From: Pedobacter jejuensis
GTDB lineage: Bacteria > Bacteroidota > Bacteroidia > Sphingobacteriales > Sphingobacteriaceae
Assembly: GCF_003725795.1 (NCBI RefSeq)
Contig: NZ_RBEE01000023.1
Span: 558,001 to 622,000 of the forward strand
Direction of reading: 5' to 3'
DNA length: 64,000 nucleotides
Part shown: positions 1-8,160 of the stretch, piece by piece
Layout of the letters: each line of letters starts with the position of its first letter
Position numbering within the stretch: the stretch's first letter is position 1
Translations under genes and position numbers: made by a program
Notes under the pieces: model-generated
Told to the model about the DNA's origin: nothing
What the model saw: only the letters and a program-made list of their open reading frames with translations
Databases searched by the model: none

Positions 1-2
1 GT

Positions 3-119
3 AATCTGAGTTTGATTCTTAAACTTAATATTTTGCTTTTTAATTGCTTGTAAGACACGTCTTGCTGAAAAAAAAGCAGCTAATTATTGTGAAGGAAAAT
101 TAATAATCGAACTGAGGTT
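3..119 (+). repeat. MITE-like dispersed repeat, copy A (internally deleted)
   Basis: First of four related copies in the window (others near 9.4, 31.1 and 62.4 kb). The left end AATCTGAGTTTGATTCTTAA and the inverted right end (positions 100-119) match at about 16 of 20 positions. The central hairpin module of copies B and C is missing here, leaving only a remnant around GTCTTGCTGAA. No coding capacity was seen. Confidence 0.7.
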
Positions 120-153
120 TGTAGAAATCCCATCTGATTAAATTGAACACCTC

Positions 154-2307
154 CTATTTTGTAACAACCTCTACTTTTCCACCATTTTTAAATAAATCGT
201 GCGACACGAAATATCCTTTCAAATCATTTCCGTTTACTTTGATATTCGTCATATCTCTACCTTTATTGGGTTTAAATATGGTAATAAATTTTCCGTTGTT
301 TGTTCTCCATTTTACTTCATCAAATAGCGGTACCGTAACAATATATTCAGCATCGGTTGCCGAAAATGGGTATAAGCCTAAAGCGCTGAAAACGTACCAG
401 GAAGACATTTCTCCTGCATCATCCATACCGGAAAGGGCCAAACCATCATCACCAATTCCGTATAAATTGTTTAAAATATTATCCACAATCTTTTGCGATT
501 TTTCTGGCTTTCCAATAAAATGATAGGCAAATGGTGCTTCATGATCGGGCTGATTACCGTGGCAATATTGCCCAATCATGGTTTCAACGTTTCTGGCGAT
601 ATAATTTGGATTCCAGGGTACCGTAAAAAGGGAATCAAGTTTAGATTCAAATCCTTTTGGACCGCCATATAATGCTATCAAACCTTTCATATCATGCGGT
701 GCAAAAAATGAAACCTGCCAAGCATTCGCTTCCCTATACATGTATTCATAATAAGGATATTGCGGATTAAATGGTGTAATCCAGCTTCCATCGGCTAATT
801 TCCCACGCATAAACCGAGTTGATGGGTCGAACATATTTTTATAATTTTTCGATCTGGCCATCAGTATTCTATAATTTGCGGTATCACCTAATTTTTTAGC
901 AATTTGAGCAACAGAATAATCATCGTAAGCATACTCTAGCGTTTTGGATACGCCAGCGTTGGCTTTGGTTTCTACATTTGGGTTTTTAACATCCGGGTCA
1001 GAGATATATCCTTTGGAAATATATTCTTCAATATGCGGTCTTGCGCCTCCCGGCGTATTGGCATTTTTTAATAGAATTTGATAAGTCCCTTTAATATCAA
1101 AATTATCTATTCCTCTTAAATAAGCTCCTGCGATGGAAGATGCACCATGGTCGCCATGAAAAAACGTAGGAATAAAACCTTTTTTATCACCAACATCCTT
1201 CATCGATTTTATTACATCTAATGTTACATCTGGTGATATTAATCCTAACAGTACATCTTTGTTCCGATACGTATCCCACAATGAGGGTTCTGTATAATAC
1301 CTAAAATCAGATTTGACAACTTTTCGATTTGCATCTGTATATTCTCCATTTACATCACTTCGCAAAGCCGGCCATAAAAAAGAACGATATAAGCACGAAT
1401 AAAGCATTACTTTTTGCTTCTCAGTACCGCCCTTTACTTGAATAGATGATAGGATAGTTTCCCATTTCTTTGTGGCTTCAGCACGAATTTCTTTAAATGT
1501 TTTGTTGCCAATTTCTTTTAATAAATTCTCTTTAGCATTTGCGGTGCTTACAAATGATAAACCTATTTTAAGTTCTACAGGTTCAGTATTTCCATCAGCA
1601 AGATGAACAACGGCATAGCCAGTTCGTTTACCTTCTTCAGTTTTATCAAGCTTAGTTATTTTAGTATTTATTATCGCATAGAAATAAACATTTTCACCAC
1701 CTTGAAAACCTTCTATTGCATTGCTTCCATCCTGTTTAATATTCCATGTTGATACCCGACTATTGGCTTTTCCCATATCGAAAAGTATCTGCCTGTTTGT
1801 ATTATCTTTAAATACGTAACGATGATAACCTGCTCTTAATGTTGATGTTAAACTTACGTTAACTTTGTAATCATCCAGGTAAACCTGATAAAATCCTGGG
1901 GCAGAACTTTCGTTTTTATGGGAAAATTTGGAACCGAATGTAGCACCTGGATTTGACATCGGTAAAATTGGGATGTTGCATAAATTCCAGTGACCTTTAT
2001 TGGTATGGGTAAAGCCATAAATTACAGAATCTTCATATTCATAACCAGCACCAGAGCCATATTCAGTCATAGGACTTAATTGAACCATTGCATTAGGTAA
2101 TGAAGTTCCCGGAAAAGTTAAACCAGCCCAGGAGCGCCAACCTTTGGGCAACTCATAACCTAAAATTTTCGGATCGGTAAGCGGTGCAGTACCAATAAAC
2201 GTGTTTACGTATTTAGCATAGGTAGCCGTTGACTGAGCTTTTGCAACAGCAGATGTTAGTACAAATATTAACACAAAACTTAATAAATTTCTGGCTTCTG
2301 TTTTCAT
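154..2307 (-). CDS. GH92 family alpha-mannosidase with Gln at the general-acid position
   Basis: Exo-acting alpha-mannosidase of glycoside hydrolase family 92, a family of Ca2+-dependent inverting enzymes. The 717-aa product starts with a signal peptide (about residues 1-24, ending AVAKA), so it should act in the periplasm or at the cell surface. Family blocks are visible: an early FPGTSLPNAMVQLSP region, SLWDTYRNKDVL in the middle, and DDAGEMSSWYVFSALG near the C-terminus. The conserved H-G-N-E-P block reads HGNQPDH (residues 583-589), so the usual general-acid Glu is Gln586. In a described GH92 subgroup this change accompanies action on mannose-1-phosphate-6-mannose; applying that here is inference. 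It belongs to a cluster with GH125 and a second GH92. A TAnnTTTG box lies just upstream. Confidence 0.9.
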   Translation of the reverse strand: MKTEARNLLSFVLIFVLTSAVAKAQSTATYAKYVNTFIGTAPLTDPKILGYELPKGWRSWAGLTFPGTSLPNAMVQLSPMTEYGSGAGYEYEDSVIYGFTHTNKGHWNLCNIPILPMSNPGATFGSKFSHKNESSAPGFYQVYLDDYKVNVSLTSTLRAGYHRYVFKDNTNRQILFDMGKANSRVSTWNIKQDGSNAIEGFQGGENVYFYAIINTKITKLDKTEEGKRTGYAVVHLADGNTEPVELKIGLSFVSTANAKENLLKEIGNKTFKEIRAEATKKWETILSSIQVKGGTEKQKVMLYSCLYRSFLWPALRSDVNGEYTDANRKVVKSDFRYYTEPSLWDTYRNKDVLLGLISPDVTLDVIKSMKDVGDKKGFIPTFFHGDHGASSIAGAYLRGIDNFDIKGTYQILLKNANTPGGARPHIEEYISKGYISDPDVKNPNVETKANAGVSKTLEYAYDDYSVAQIAKKLGDTANYRILMARSKNYKNMFDPSTRFMRGKLADGSWITPFNPQYPYYEYMYREANAWQVSFFAPHDMKGLIALYGGPKGFESKLDSLFTVPWNPNYIARNVETMIGQYCHGNQPDHEAPFAYHFIGKPEKSQKIVDNILNNLYGIGDDGLALSGMDDAGEMSSWYVFSALGLYPFSATDAEYIVTVPLFDEVKWRTNNGKFITIFKPNKGRDMTNIKVNGNDLKGYFVSHDLFKNGGKVEVVTK

Positions 2308-2335
2308 GCTTATTGATATATTTTGGTTGTTAAAC

Positions 2336-2343
2336 CAAATATA
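2336..2343 (-). promoter_or_regulatory. Bacteroidota -7 promoter box for the first GH92 gene
   Basis: On the minus strand this reads TATATTTG, a full match to TAnnTTTG, about 30 bases before the GH92 start codon. I could not find a convincing -33 TTTG element at the usual spacing. Confidence 0.5.
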
Positions 2344-2436
2344 TAAATTTCAAACCCTGAGCATAAAAAGTAGCATTAACGTTACGCTAAATCGTTTTTG
2401 TAATATTGAAGCAAACATTTCACATGAATTACATTT

Positions 2437-2452
2437 TTTGCCATTTGGCAAA
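2437..2452. promoter_or_regulatory. Palindromic operator, site 1 (upstream of Crp/Fnr regulator)
   Basis: TTTGCCATTTGGCAAA is an inverted repeat ending 32 bases before the regulator start codon. It differs by one central base from the site at 3061-3076 upstream of the next gene. A near-identical 16-bp palindrome before two adjacent genes, one encoding a DNA-binding regulator, suggests an autoregulatory operator. It also lies in the divergent region with the GH92 gene. Confidence 0.65.
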
Positions 2453-2484
2453 TAATTAATCAACTTTCTGCGCTATATTTAGCC

Positions 2485-3054
2485 ATGGAAGAAATGATTA
2501 ATTACATTTTAAGATTTGGTTCTATCACACCACAACAAATCGATTTAATTAAATCTAAAGCAGAAGTTATCCACCTAAAAAAAGGCACATATTTTTCTGA
2601 AGCCAACAAACTGGCAAAGCAAGTTGGTTTTATAACAGATGGAATAATCAGGGTTTGCTATTATGGTAACAAAGGGGAAGAATATACCAGATGTTTTGTA
2701 CTGGAAAATAGGTTTGTGGTAGATTCATCAAGCTTTTTCAATGATACGCCATCATCAGAATATGTAGAAGCAGTAACTGATTGCACCTTGTTGGTATTTA
2801 GCAAATCTGCGTTTAGCGAATTATCAAACACCGTAAAAAACTGGAGCGATGTTTTTACAAGAATTTTAACGGATGCTTTGATGAAAAAAGTGCAGGCAAG
2901 CAATACATTACTAAACCAGGATGCTACAACGAGGTATGTAAAATTTTTAGAACTGTTCCCAAATGTAGCCAATCGAGTTCCTCTGTCTATGCTTGCCTCC
3001 TATTTAGGCATCACACAATCATCATTAAGTAGAATAAGAAAAAATGTTAGCTAG
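2485..3054 (+). CDS. Crp/Fnr family transcriptional regulator
   Basis: The 189-aa protein has an N-terminal cyclic-nucleotide-binding-like beta-roll (about residues 20-120: LKKGTYFSEANK, GFITDGIIRVCYY) and a short C-terminal helix-turn-helix (about 165-186: LSMLASYLGITQSSLSRIRK). This is the usual size and form of the Bacteroidota Crp-like family with a compact HTH. The ligand cannot be predicted; few such proteins are known to bind cAMP. Palindromes TTTGCC-rich sites precede both this gene and the following SDR gene, so the likely role is autoregulation plus control of that oxidoreductase. An alternative start lies at the fourth codon (2494). Confidence 0.85.
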   Translation: MEEMINYILRFGSITPQQIDLIKSKAEVIHLKKGTYFSEANKLAKQVGFITDGIIRVCYYGNKGEEYTRCFVLENRFVVDSSSFFNDTPSSEYVEAVTDCTLLVFSKSAFSELSNTVKNWSDVFTRILTDALMKKVQASNTLLNQDATTRYVKFLELFPNVANRVPLSMLASYLGITQSSLSRIRKNVS

Positions 3055-3060
3055 TTTGTT

Positions 3061-3076
3061 TTTGCCAATTGGCAAA
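3061..3076. promoter_or_regulatory. Palindromic operator, site 2 (upstream of SDR gene)
   Basis: TTTGCCAATTGGCAAA is a perfect 16-bp palindrome between the regulator stop codon and the SDR start. Its right half overlaps a possible -33 region: TTGG at 3069-3072 is followed 19 bases later by TAGGTTCA (3092-3099), a partial match to the -7 box. The match to site 1 supports a regulator binding site; binding by the adjacent Crp/Fnr protein is inferred. Confidence 0.7.
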
Positions 3077-3123
3077 TCTTTTACGCTTTTATAGGTTCAT
3101 TTTTGTTGTATAAAAAAAACGAA

Positions 3124-3837
3124 ATGAAAAAGAAAGTATTAATAACGGGTGGTAATAAAGGAATTGGTTTTGAAACGGCAAAACAATTATTAGCGAAAGA
3201 TTACTACGTGTACATTGGCTGCCGCAATAAGGCAAAAGCAGCGGATGCAATTGAAGAATTAAATAAGCTTGGTTATGCAGATGTAGAAGCGATAGATTTA
3301 GATGTTACTGATGAAAATGCTATAATGAAAGTAGCAAATGAAATCACTGAACTAGATGTATTGATTAATAATGCAGGCATCCCTGGTGATTTTCCGCAGA
3401 ATGCGTCTGATACTTCGCAAGAGACCCTTAGAAAGGTATTTGATACAAATTTCTTTGGGCTAATTCAACTTACACAAACTTTTATACCAGCACTGAAGAA
3501 ATCGGCGGCTCCAATAATTGTAAATGTATCAAGCGATTTAGGCTCATTAGGAAACCATACCAATCCGGAATGGGAACATTATGAAGTTAAACCATTGGCT
3601 TATTGCGCATCAAAAACGGCTTTGAATGCATTTACCGTAATGCTGGCTTATGAATTTAAAGATACCAACTTTAAAATCAATAGCGTAAATCCTGGTTACA
3701 CGAAAACTGATTTTAATAATAATCAAGGACCAAAATCTGTTGAAGATGCAGCGGAACTTATCGTACAATATGCTGTTTTAGATGAAAACGGATCTACCGG
3801 AAAATTCTTCAGTGATAATGGCGAATCGCCCTGGTAA
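3124..3837 (+). CDS. SDR family NAD(P)-dependent oxidoreductase
   Basis: Classical short-chain dehydrogenase/reductase of 237 aa. The nucleotide-binding motif TGGNKGIG is at residues 8-15, followed by NNAG and the catalytic YCASK (YxxxK) with a preceding VNVSS serine. The best start is the ATG at 3124, which places MKKKVLITGG at the N-terminus; a TTG seven codons upstream is less likely. The sequence resembles carbonyl-reductase-type SDRs, but the substrate is unknown. It lies 69 bases after the Crp/Fnr gene with a shared-type operator between them, and both could respond to the same signal. A hairpin follows the stop codon. Confidence 0.88.
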   Translation: MKKKVLITGGNKGIGFETAKQLLAKDYYVYIGCRNKAKAADAIEELNKLGYADVEAIDLDVTDENAIMKVANEITELDVLINNAGIPGDFPQNASDTSQETLRKVFDTNFFGLIQLTQTFIPALKKSAAPIIVNVSSDLGSLGNHTNPEWEHYEVKPLAYCASKTALNAFTVMLAYEFKDTNFKINSVNPGYTKTDFNNNQGPKSVEDAAELIVQYAVLDENGSTGKFFSDNGESPW

Positions 3838-3849
3838 ATAGCAAAATAA

Positions 3850-3896
3850 GGCTGTATTGCAATTAACCAATGCGTTAGATTGTAATACAGCTTTGT
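3850..3896 (+). terminator. Hairpin terminator after SDR gene
   Basis: GCTGTATTGCAAT and the inverted ATTGTAATACAGC form a stem of about 13 bp with one mismatch, followed by a short T-rich run. It sits just after the SDR stop codon. Confidence 0.55.
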
Positions 3897-3900
3897 TATA

Positions 3901-3936
3901 AAAAAAAGACCCGTTCCGAGTGATCGAAACGAGCCT
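3901..3936 (-). terminator. Terminator for the GH125 gene
   Basis: Read on the minus strand, a stem of about 9 bp with G-U pairs (GGCTCGTTT with GAACGGGTC) is followed by a run of eight T. It lies just downstream of the GH125 stop codon, so convergent terminators separate the SDR and GH125 genes. Confidence 0.6.
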
Positions 3937-3941
3937 AACAA

Positions 3942-5366
3942 TTAAGCTTTTAATAAAGCAGGTTTTTCATGATAGGTTCGCCAAAGCAGCTCACCAAATA
4001 AAGTGTTCGACCAGGCAAACCAAGCCCTGGTAAATTTTGCAGGGTCGTTCTTATTAAATGATTCATGCATAAATCCTTTGCCGGCATGTGTTTTTTGCAG
4101 GGTTTCTATACAAGTTTTAATTTCTTTGTCATCAGTAGAAGTTAAAGCCCTCATGGTAATGCTCATTGGCCAAATCATATCCTGACCAGCATGCGGTCCG
4201 CCAATTCCCTCAGCTGCACTACCTTTAAAGAAATAAGGATTATCTAATGAAAGTGCAAATTTGCGAGTGTTTTGGTAAATTGGGTCAGATAATTTCACAG
4301 CACCTAAATATGGCAATGCCAATAAACTTGGTACATTAGAATCGTCCATTAAATAAGAGCTTCCAAAACCATCAACTTCGAAAGCATATATTTTACCATA
4401 TTTTGGATGATTTACTATAGCATGCTTTTGAATTGCTGCGTTAACTTCATCAGCAAGGTTTAACAAATTACTTTGTAAAGTTGCATCGGGCTGCAAAGCC
4501 TTAATCATTTCGGCAGCTTGCCTTAAACTGGTTACGGCGAAAAAATTTGAAGGAATTAGAAATGGGAAAATAGTAGCGTCATCACTCGGGCGAAATGCTG
4601 AGCAAATTAATCCAACAGGATTTACCGGGAAGCCATAACCAGCCATTGGTAAACTATCTGTAGGCTGTGTGGTTTCTCTTTGAAAATGATAAGCACCTTT
4701 GGAGGTTTTTCTCTGCTGATCCTTAAATGTGTTTAGCGTACTTTCAATTCCCTTTTTCCAATCTGCATCGAATGGCATTTTATCGCCGGTTTTTTTCCAG
4801 TAATGGTATGCTAATCGTATTGGATAGCATAAAGAGTCGATTTCCCATTTACGCTCATGTACACCGGGTTGCATAGCTGTCTTATCTGTCTTCCATTCAC
4901 CTACTTTATTGGCATCGCCATAAAAAGCATTGGCAAACGGATCTTTTAACACACATTGCGTTTGATGAATAATAACTCCGGCAATCAATTTCTTTAAAGG
5001 TTCATCTTCATTTACAAATTGTAAATAAGGCCAAACCTGTGCAGAACTGTCGCGAAGCCACATGGCATCGATATCACCTGTGATTACATACGTATCTGGT
5101 CGCCCATTTTTATCGGTATGATAAACCGTTGTATCTAAAGTATTAGGAAAACAGTTTTCAAAAAGCCAGTTTAATTCGGGGTTTTTAACATTACTTTGAA
5201 AGGTTTTAATTGCGTTATCTACTGCTTTGCTCTTAAAATGTCTTTTAGATTCCGTAACTCTAACTAAAGGAAATTCAGGCACTAAATCTGCAGCAAAAGA
5301 AAATTTTGAAGCTACAACACCAGCACCTAGCATACTTGTATTTTGAATAAATGTTCTCCTTTTCAT
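3942..5366 (-). CDS. GH125 family exo-alpha-1,6-mannosidase
   Basis: Glycoside hydrolase family 125 (formerly DUF1237), known for metal-independent exo-alpha-1,6-mannosidases. The 474-aa protein begins MKRRTFIQNTSMLGAG, a twin-arginine-like signal, so export through Tat is likely. The hallmark TGDIDAMWLRDSSAQ lies at about residues 96-110 and contains the predicted catalytic acid; GPHAGQDMIWP and TRAWFAWSNTLFGE are further family blocks. Together with the flanking GH92 enzymes it would remove alpha-1,6-linked mannose from yeast mannan or N-glycan cores. The order GH92-GH125-GH92 supports a mannoside-utilisation role. Confidence 0.92.
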   Translation of the reverse strand: MKRRTFIQNTSMLGAGVVASKFSFAADLVPEFPLVRVTESKRHFKSKAVDNAIKTFQSNVKNPELNWLFENCFPNTLDTTVYHTDKNGRPDTYVITGDIDAMWLRDSSAQVWPYLQFVNEDEPLKKLIAGVIIHQTQCVLKDPFANAFYGDANKVGEWKTDKTAMQPGVHERKWEIDSLCYPIRLAYHYWKKTGDKMPFDADWKKGIESTLNTFKDQQRKTSKGAYHFQRETTQPTDSLPMAGYGFPVNPVGLICSAFRPSDDATIFPFLIPSNFFAVTSLRQAAEMIKALQPDATLQSNLLNLADEVNAAIQKHAIVNHPKYGKIYAFEVDGFGSSYLMDDSNVPSLLALPYLGAVKLSDPIYQNTRKFALSLDNPYFFKGSAAEGIGGPHAGQDMIWPMSITMRALTSTDDKEIKTCIETLQKTHAGKGFMHESFNKNDPAKFTRAWFAWSNTLFGELLWRTYHEKPALLKA

Positions 5367-5522
5367 AATTAATTTTGATGGTTTTTATTATAATCTGATA
5401 TTATTTAGATTATGTGAATTTGGTTAGTTTAAGTAAATGCATTTGATAATAAATTTGAAGATTCGGTAATTAAAATTGAAGCTTTAAATCCGTTATCAAA
5501 CGCAAAATTGTTAATTTAAATT

Positions 5523-7808
5523 TTATTTTTTCGGTTTTGCAGACATGTAAAAAGTTAATTTTCCACCGTTGGTAATATCAGTATGTTTTATTTGATGATT
5601 GCTAATTTCTTTTCCGTTTAGCAATACCTTTTCTACATATACATTTTTGTCGCTTTGCTTAATCGCTTCAATGGTGAACGTTTTTCCGTTCTCTAAATTT
5701 AAAACTGCGTTATTTACCAACGGACTTCCAAGTGAATACACATCAGAGCCTGGCGAAACCGGATAAAAGCCCAATGAAGAAAACATGTACCAAGCACTCA
5801 TTTGTCCGCAATCGTCGTTTCCACCTAAACCATCGGCTGTAGGTTTATATTGCATATTTAAAATATGGCGAACTTGTGCCTGAGTTTTCCATGGTTGGTC
5901 TGTCCAGTTGTAGAAATAAGCAATGTGATGTGCTGGTTCATTGCCATGAACATAGCCGCCAATAATACCTTCACGAGTAATATCTTCTGTATGAGCAAAA
6001 AACTCATCCGGCAAATGCATGGTAAAAAGCGTATCCAGGCGAGCTGTGAATTTTGCTTTTCCACCCATTACCTCAATCAATGCAGCCGGATCGTGAGGAA
6101 CAAAGAAGCTATAATTCCAGCTATTACCTTCAATAAACCCCTGACCTTCTGTGTCTTTAGGGTCGAATGCTTTTTTAAAAGTTCCATCAGCCATTTTAGG
6201 GCGCATAAAACCTGATGCTTTATCCCAATTATTTCTCCAGTTGTTGGAACGATTTATAAATTCATTATAAACATCCGTACGGTTTAATTTTTTGGCAAGC
6301 TGAGCAATTGCCCAATCATCGTAAGAATATTCTAAATTATTTGAAACCGAAACGCCACTTTTTTCTGCAGGTATGTAACCTAAATCTATATAGTAGCCAA
6401 TACCTTCATAATCGCGATGCTTTGATGTTGTAATGCAAGCATCCAAAGCCTTATTTGCATCACCATTGTATGTGCCTTTAATAATCGCATCGGCAATAAC
6501 CGAAACGCTATGGTAACCACTCATGCACCAGTTATCATTGGCATAGTGCGACCAAATGGGCAGCATTTGTAAACTGCTCTGATCGTAATGCGCCATCATC
6601 GATTTTATCATATCATTGCTCCTTCCAGGTTGCATAATGTTAAAGAAAGGATGTAGTGCCCGGTAAGTATCCCACAGAGAAAATGTGGTGTAATTGGTAA
6701 ACCCATCAGCCTTGTGTATGCCTTGGTCTAAACCTTTATACTCTCCATTAACATCGGTATAGGTAGTTGGATTGATAAAAGCATGGTAAAGTGCCGTGTA
6801 AAAGTTAATTTTATTATTGGCAGAAGTAGTTACCTGAATTTTATTTAATTCTTTATTCCAAGTAGATTGAGCCTGCTTTTTTACTTTATCAAAATCCCAA
6901 CCTGTAATTTCTGCCCGCATGTTTTGCAAAGCATTTTCCTGACTAACTGGTGATAGGGCAAATTTGATTTTAACCTGCTCACCTTCCTTAGTATCAAAAT
7001 CGAAATACATTTTTAGCTTTTTACCAGCAATTTCGGGGAAGTTTTTATCCTGATTAAATTTACCCCAGAAACCTCGATAAGCTTGTTTAGCATCGTAACT
7101 TTTACGTCCGTAACTTTTAAAAGCTTTAGAAAAACTCATTGCAAAATAAACCGTTCTGGTTCTTGCCCAACCATTTGTTTGGCGATAACCGGTAACTAAT
7201 GTATCATTTACTACACGAACATAAGTCCAAACGGTTTTTTCTTCGTAATTGTAAATACCTGCCATCAAATCCAAAATGATGTGCGATTGATCTGATTTCG
7301 GAAAAGTATATTGATGCATCCCAACCCTTGTTGTTGCGGTCAATTCTGCCGTTATATTATCATCGTCGAGTTTAACTTTGTAATAACCTGCTTCAGCAAC
7401 TTCATTGGCATGAGAAAAAGCGGAGCGATAACCAGATTTAGGATTAGAAGCCGTTCCTGGGTTTAATTGCAAATTGCCTTGCGTAGGCATAATTAAAAAA
7501 TCACCCAAATCAGAATGACCGGTGCCGCTAAAGTGCGTATGACTAAATCCTGTAATGGTTTTATCTTCATATTTATAACCTGCACAATATTTGTAAACGT
7601 CGCCATTATATTTTCCATTTACTTCGTAAGATAATGTATCTGTTTCGGGGCTTAGTTGAACAGCACCGAATGGAACTGTGGCACCAGGATAAGTATGTCC
7701 CATTTTTGATGTACCGATAATTGGTTTAACATACTGAACCAAATTTTGCTGTGCCGATGCTGCATAAGCCGATAACAAAAAACAAGACAGGATGACATTT
7801 TTTATCAT
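5523..7808 (-). CDS. GH92 family alpha-mannosidase with canonical catalytic Glu
   Basis: The second GH92 alpha-mannosidase has 761 aa when started at the ATG at 7808. That start gives a clear signal peptide (MIKNVILSCFLLSAYAASAQ); an ATG 22 codons further upstream would bury it. Family blocks include YPGATVPFGAVQLSPETD near the N-terminus, HTHFSGTGHSDLGDF, FSLWDTYRALHPF, HGNEPAHH (residues 621-628, general acid E624) and GGNDDCGQMSAWYMFSSLGFYP. Unlike the other GH92 in this window it keeps the Glu, so ordinary alpha-mannosidase activity (for example alpha-1,2 or alpha-1,3 linkages) is expected. The spacing of 156 bp to GH125 allows co-transcription. Confidence 0.92.
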   Translation of the reverse strand: MIKNVILSCFLLSAYAASAQQNLVQYVKPIIGTSKMGHTYPGATVPFGAVQLSPETDTLSYEVNGKYNGDVYKYCAGYKYEDKTITGFSHTHFSGTGHSDLGDFLIMPTQGNLQLNPGTASNPKSGYRSAFSHANEVAEAGYYKVKLDDDNITAELTATTRVGMHQYTFPKSDQSHIILDLMAGIYNYEEKTVWTYVRVVNDTLVTGYRQTNGWARTRTVYFAMSFSKAFKSYGRKSYDAKQAYRGFWGKFNQDKNFPEIAGKKLKMYFDFDTKEGEQVKIKFALSPVSQENALQNMRAEITGWDFDKVKKQAQSTWNKELNKIQVTTSANNKINFYTALYHAFINPTTYTDVNGEYKGLDQGIHKADGFTNYTTFSLWDTYRALHPFFNIMQPGRSNDMIKSMMAHYDQSSLQMLPIWSHYANDNWCMSGYHSVSVIADAIIKGTYNGDANKALDACITTSKHRDYEGIGYYIDLGYIPAEKSGVSVSNNLEYSYDDWAIAQLAKKLNRTDVYNEFINRSNNWRNNWDKASGFMRPKMADGTFKKAFDPKDTEGQGFIEGNSWNYSFFVPHDPAALIEVMGGKAKFTARLDTLFTMHLPDEFFAHTEDITREGIIGGYVHGNEPAHHIAYFYNWTDQPWKTQAQVRHILNMQYKPTADGLGGNDDCGQMSAWYMFSSLGFYPVSPGSDVYSLGSPLVNNAVLNLENGKTFTIEAIKQSDKNVYVEKVLLNGKEISNHQIKHTDITNGGKLTFYMSAKPKK

Positions 7809-8160
7809 TTCGTATAAATTTGAGTAAGATATTTTTAAAAATTCTAAGGTATTAATTAAAACGTTAATCTGCATAAAATCTTAAACTAAATCGTTTAACT
7901 AATTTAATAAGTACATTTTCTACTCCAATAAACTAATTAGTAGAATATCCTACGCAATACCATCATCTATATTTTATTAAGATGGCTAGAAATTAATATA
8001 CCCATCGCAAATCAGATTTTTCTAACCTTCTTACTATCGATTAATTTACTTTAAAAATTCGCATAAAATAAAATTTACAGAACTGCTTTTTACAAGCAAT
8101 TGACCTGCTTAAAAAAATTTAATGTAAATAAACCTTATTTTTGCAGCCAATAGTTTAAAA
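7809..8160. other. Divergent intergenic region between GH92 and mnmA
   Basis: This 352-base AT-rich gap lies between divergent genes. I see a -7 box before mnmA but no ORF, RNA gene or strong hairpin. It should hold the promoters for both directions. Confidence 0.5.
8136..8143 (+). promoter_or_regulatory. -7 promoter box for mnmA
   Basis: TATTTTTG fully matches the Bacteroidota TAnnTTTG consensus, 17 bases before the start codon. No clear -33 partner was found. Confidence 0.5.
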
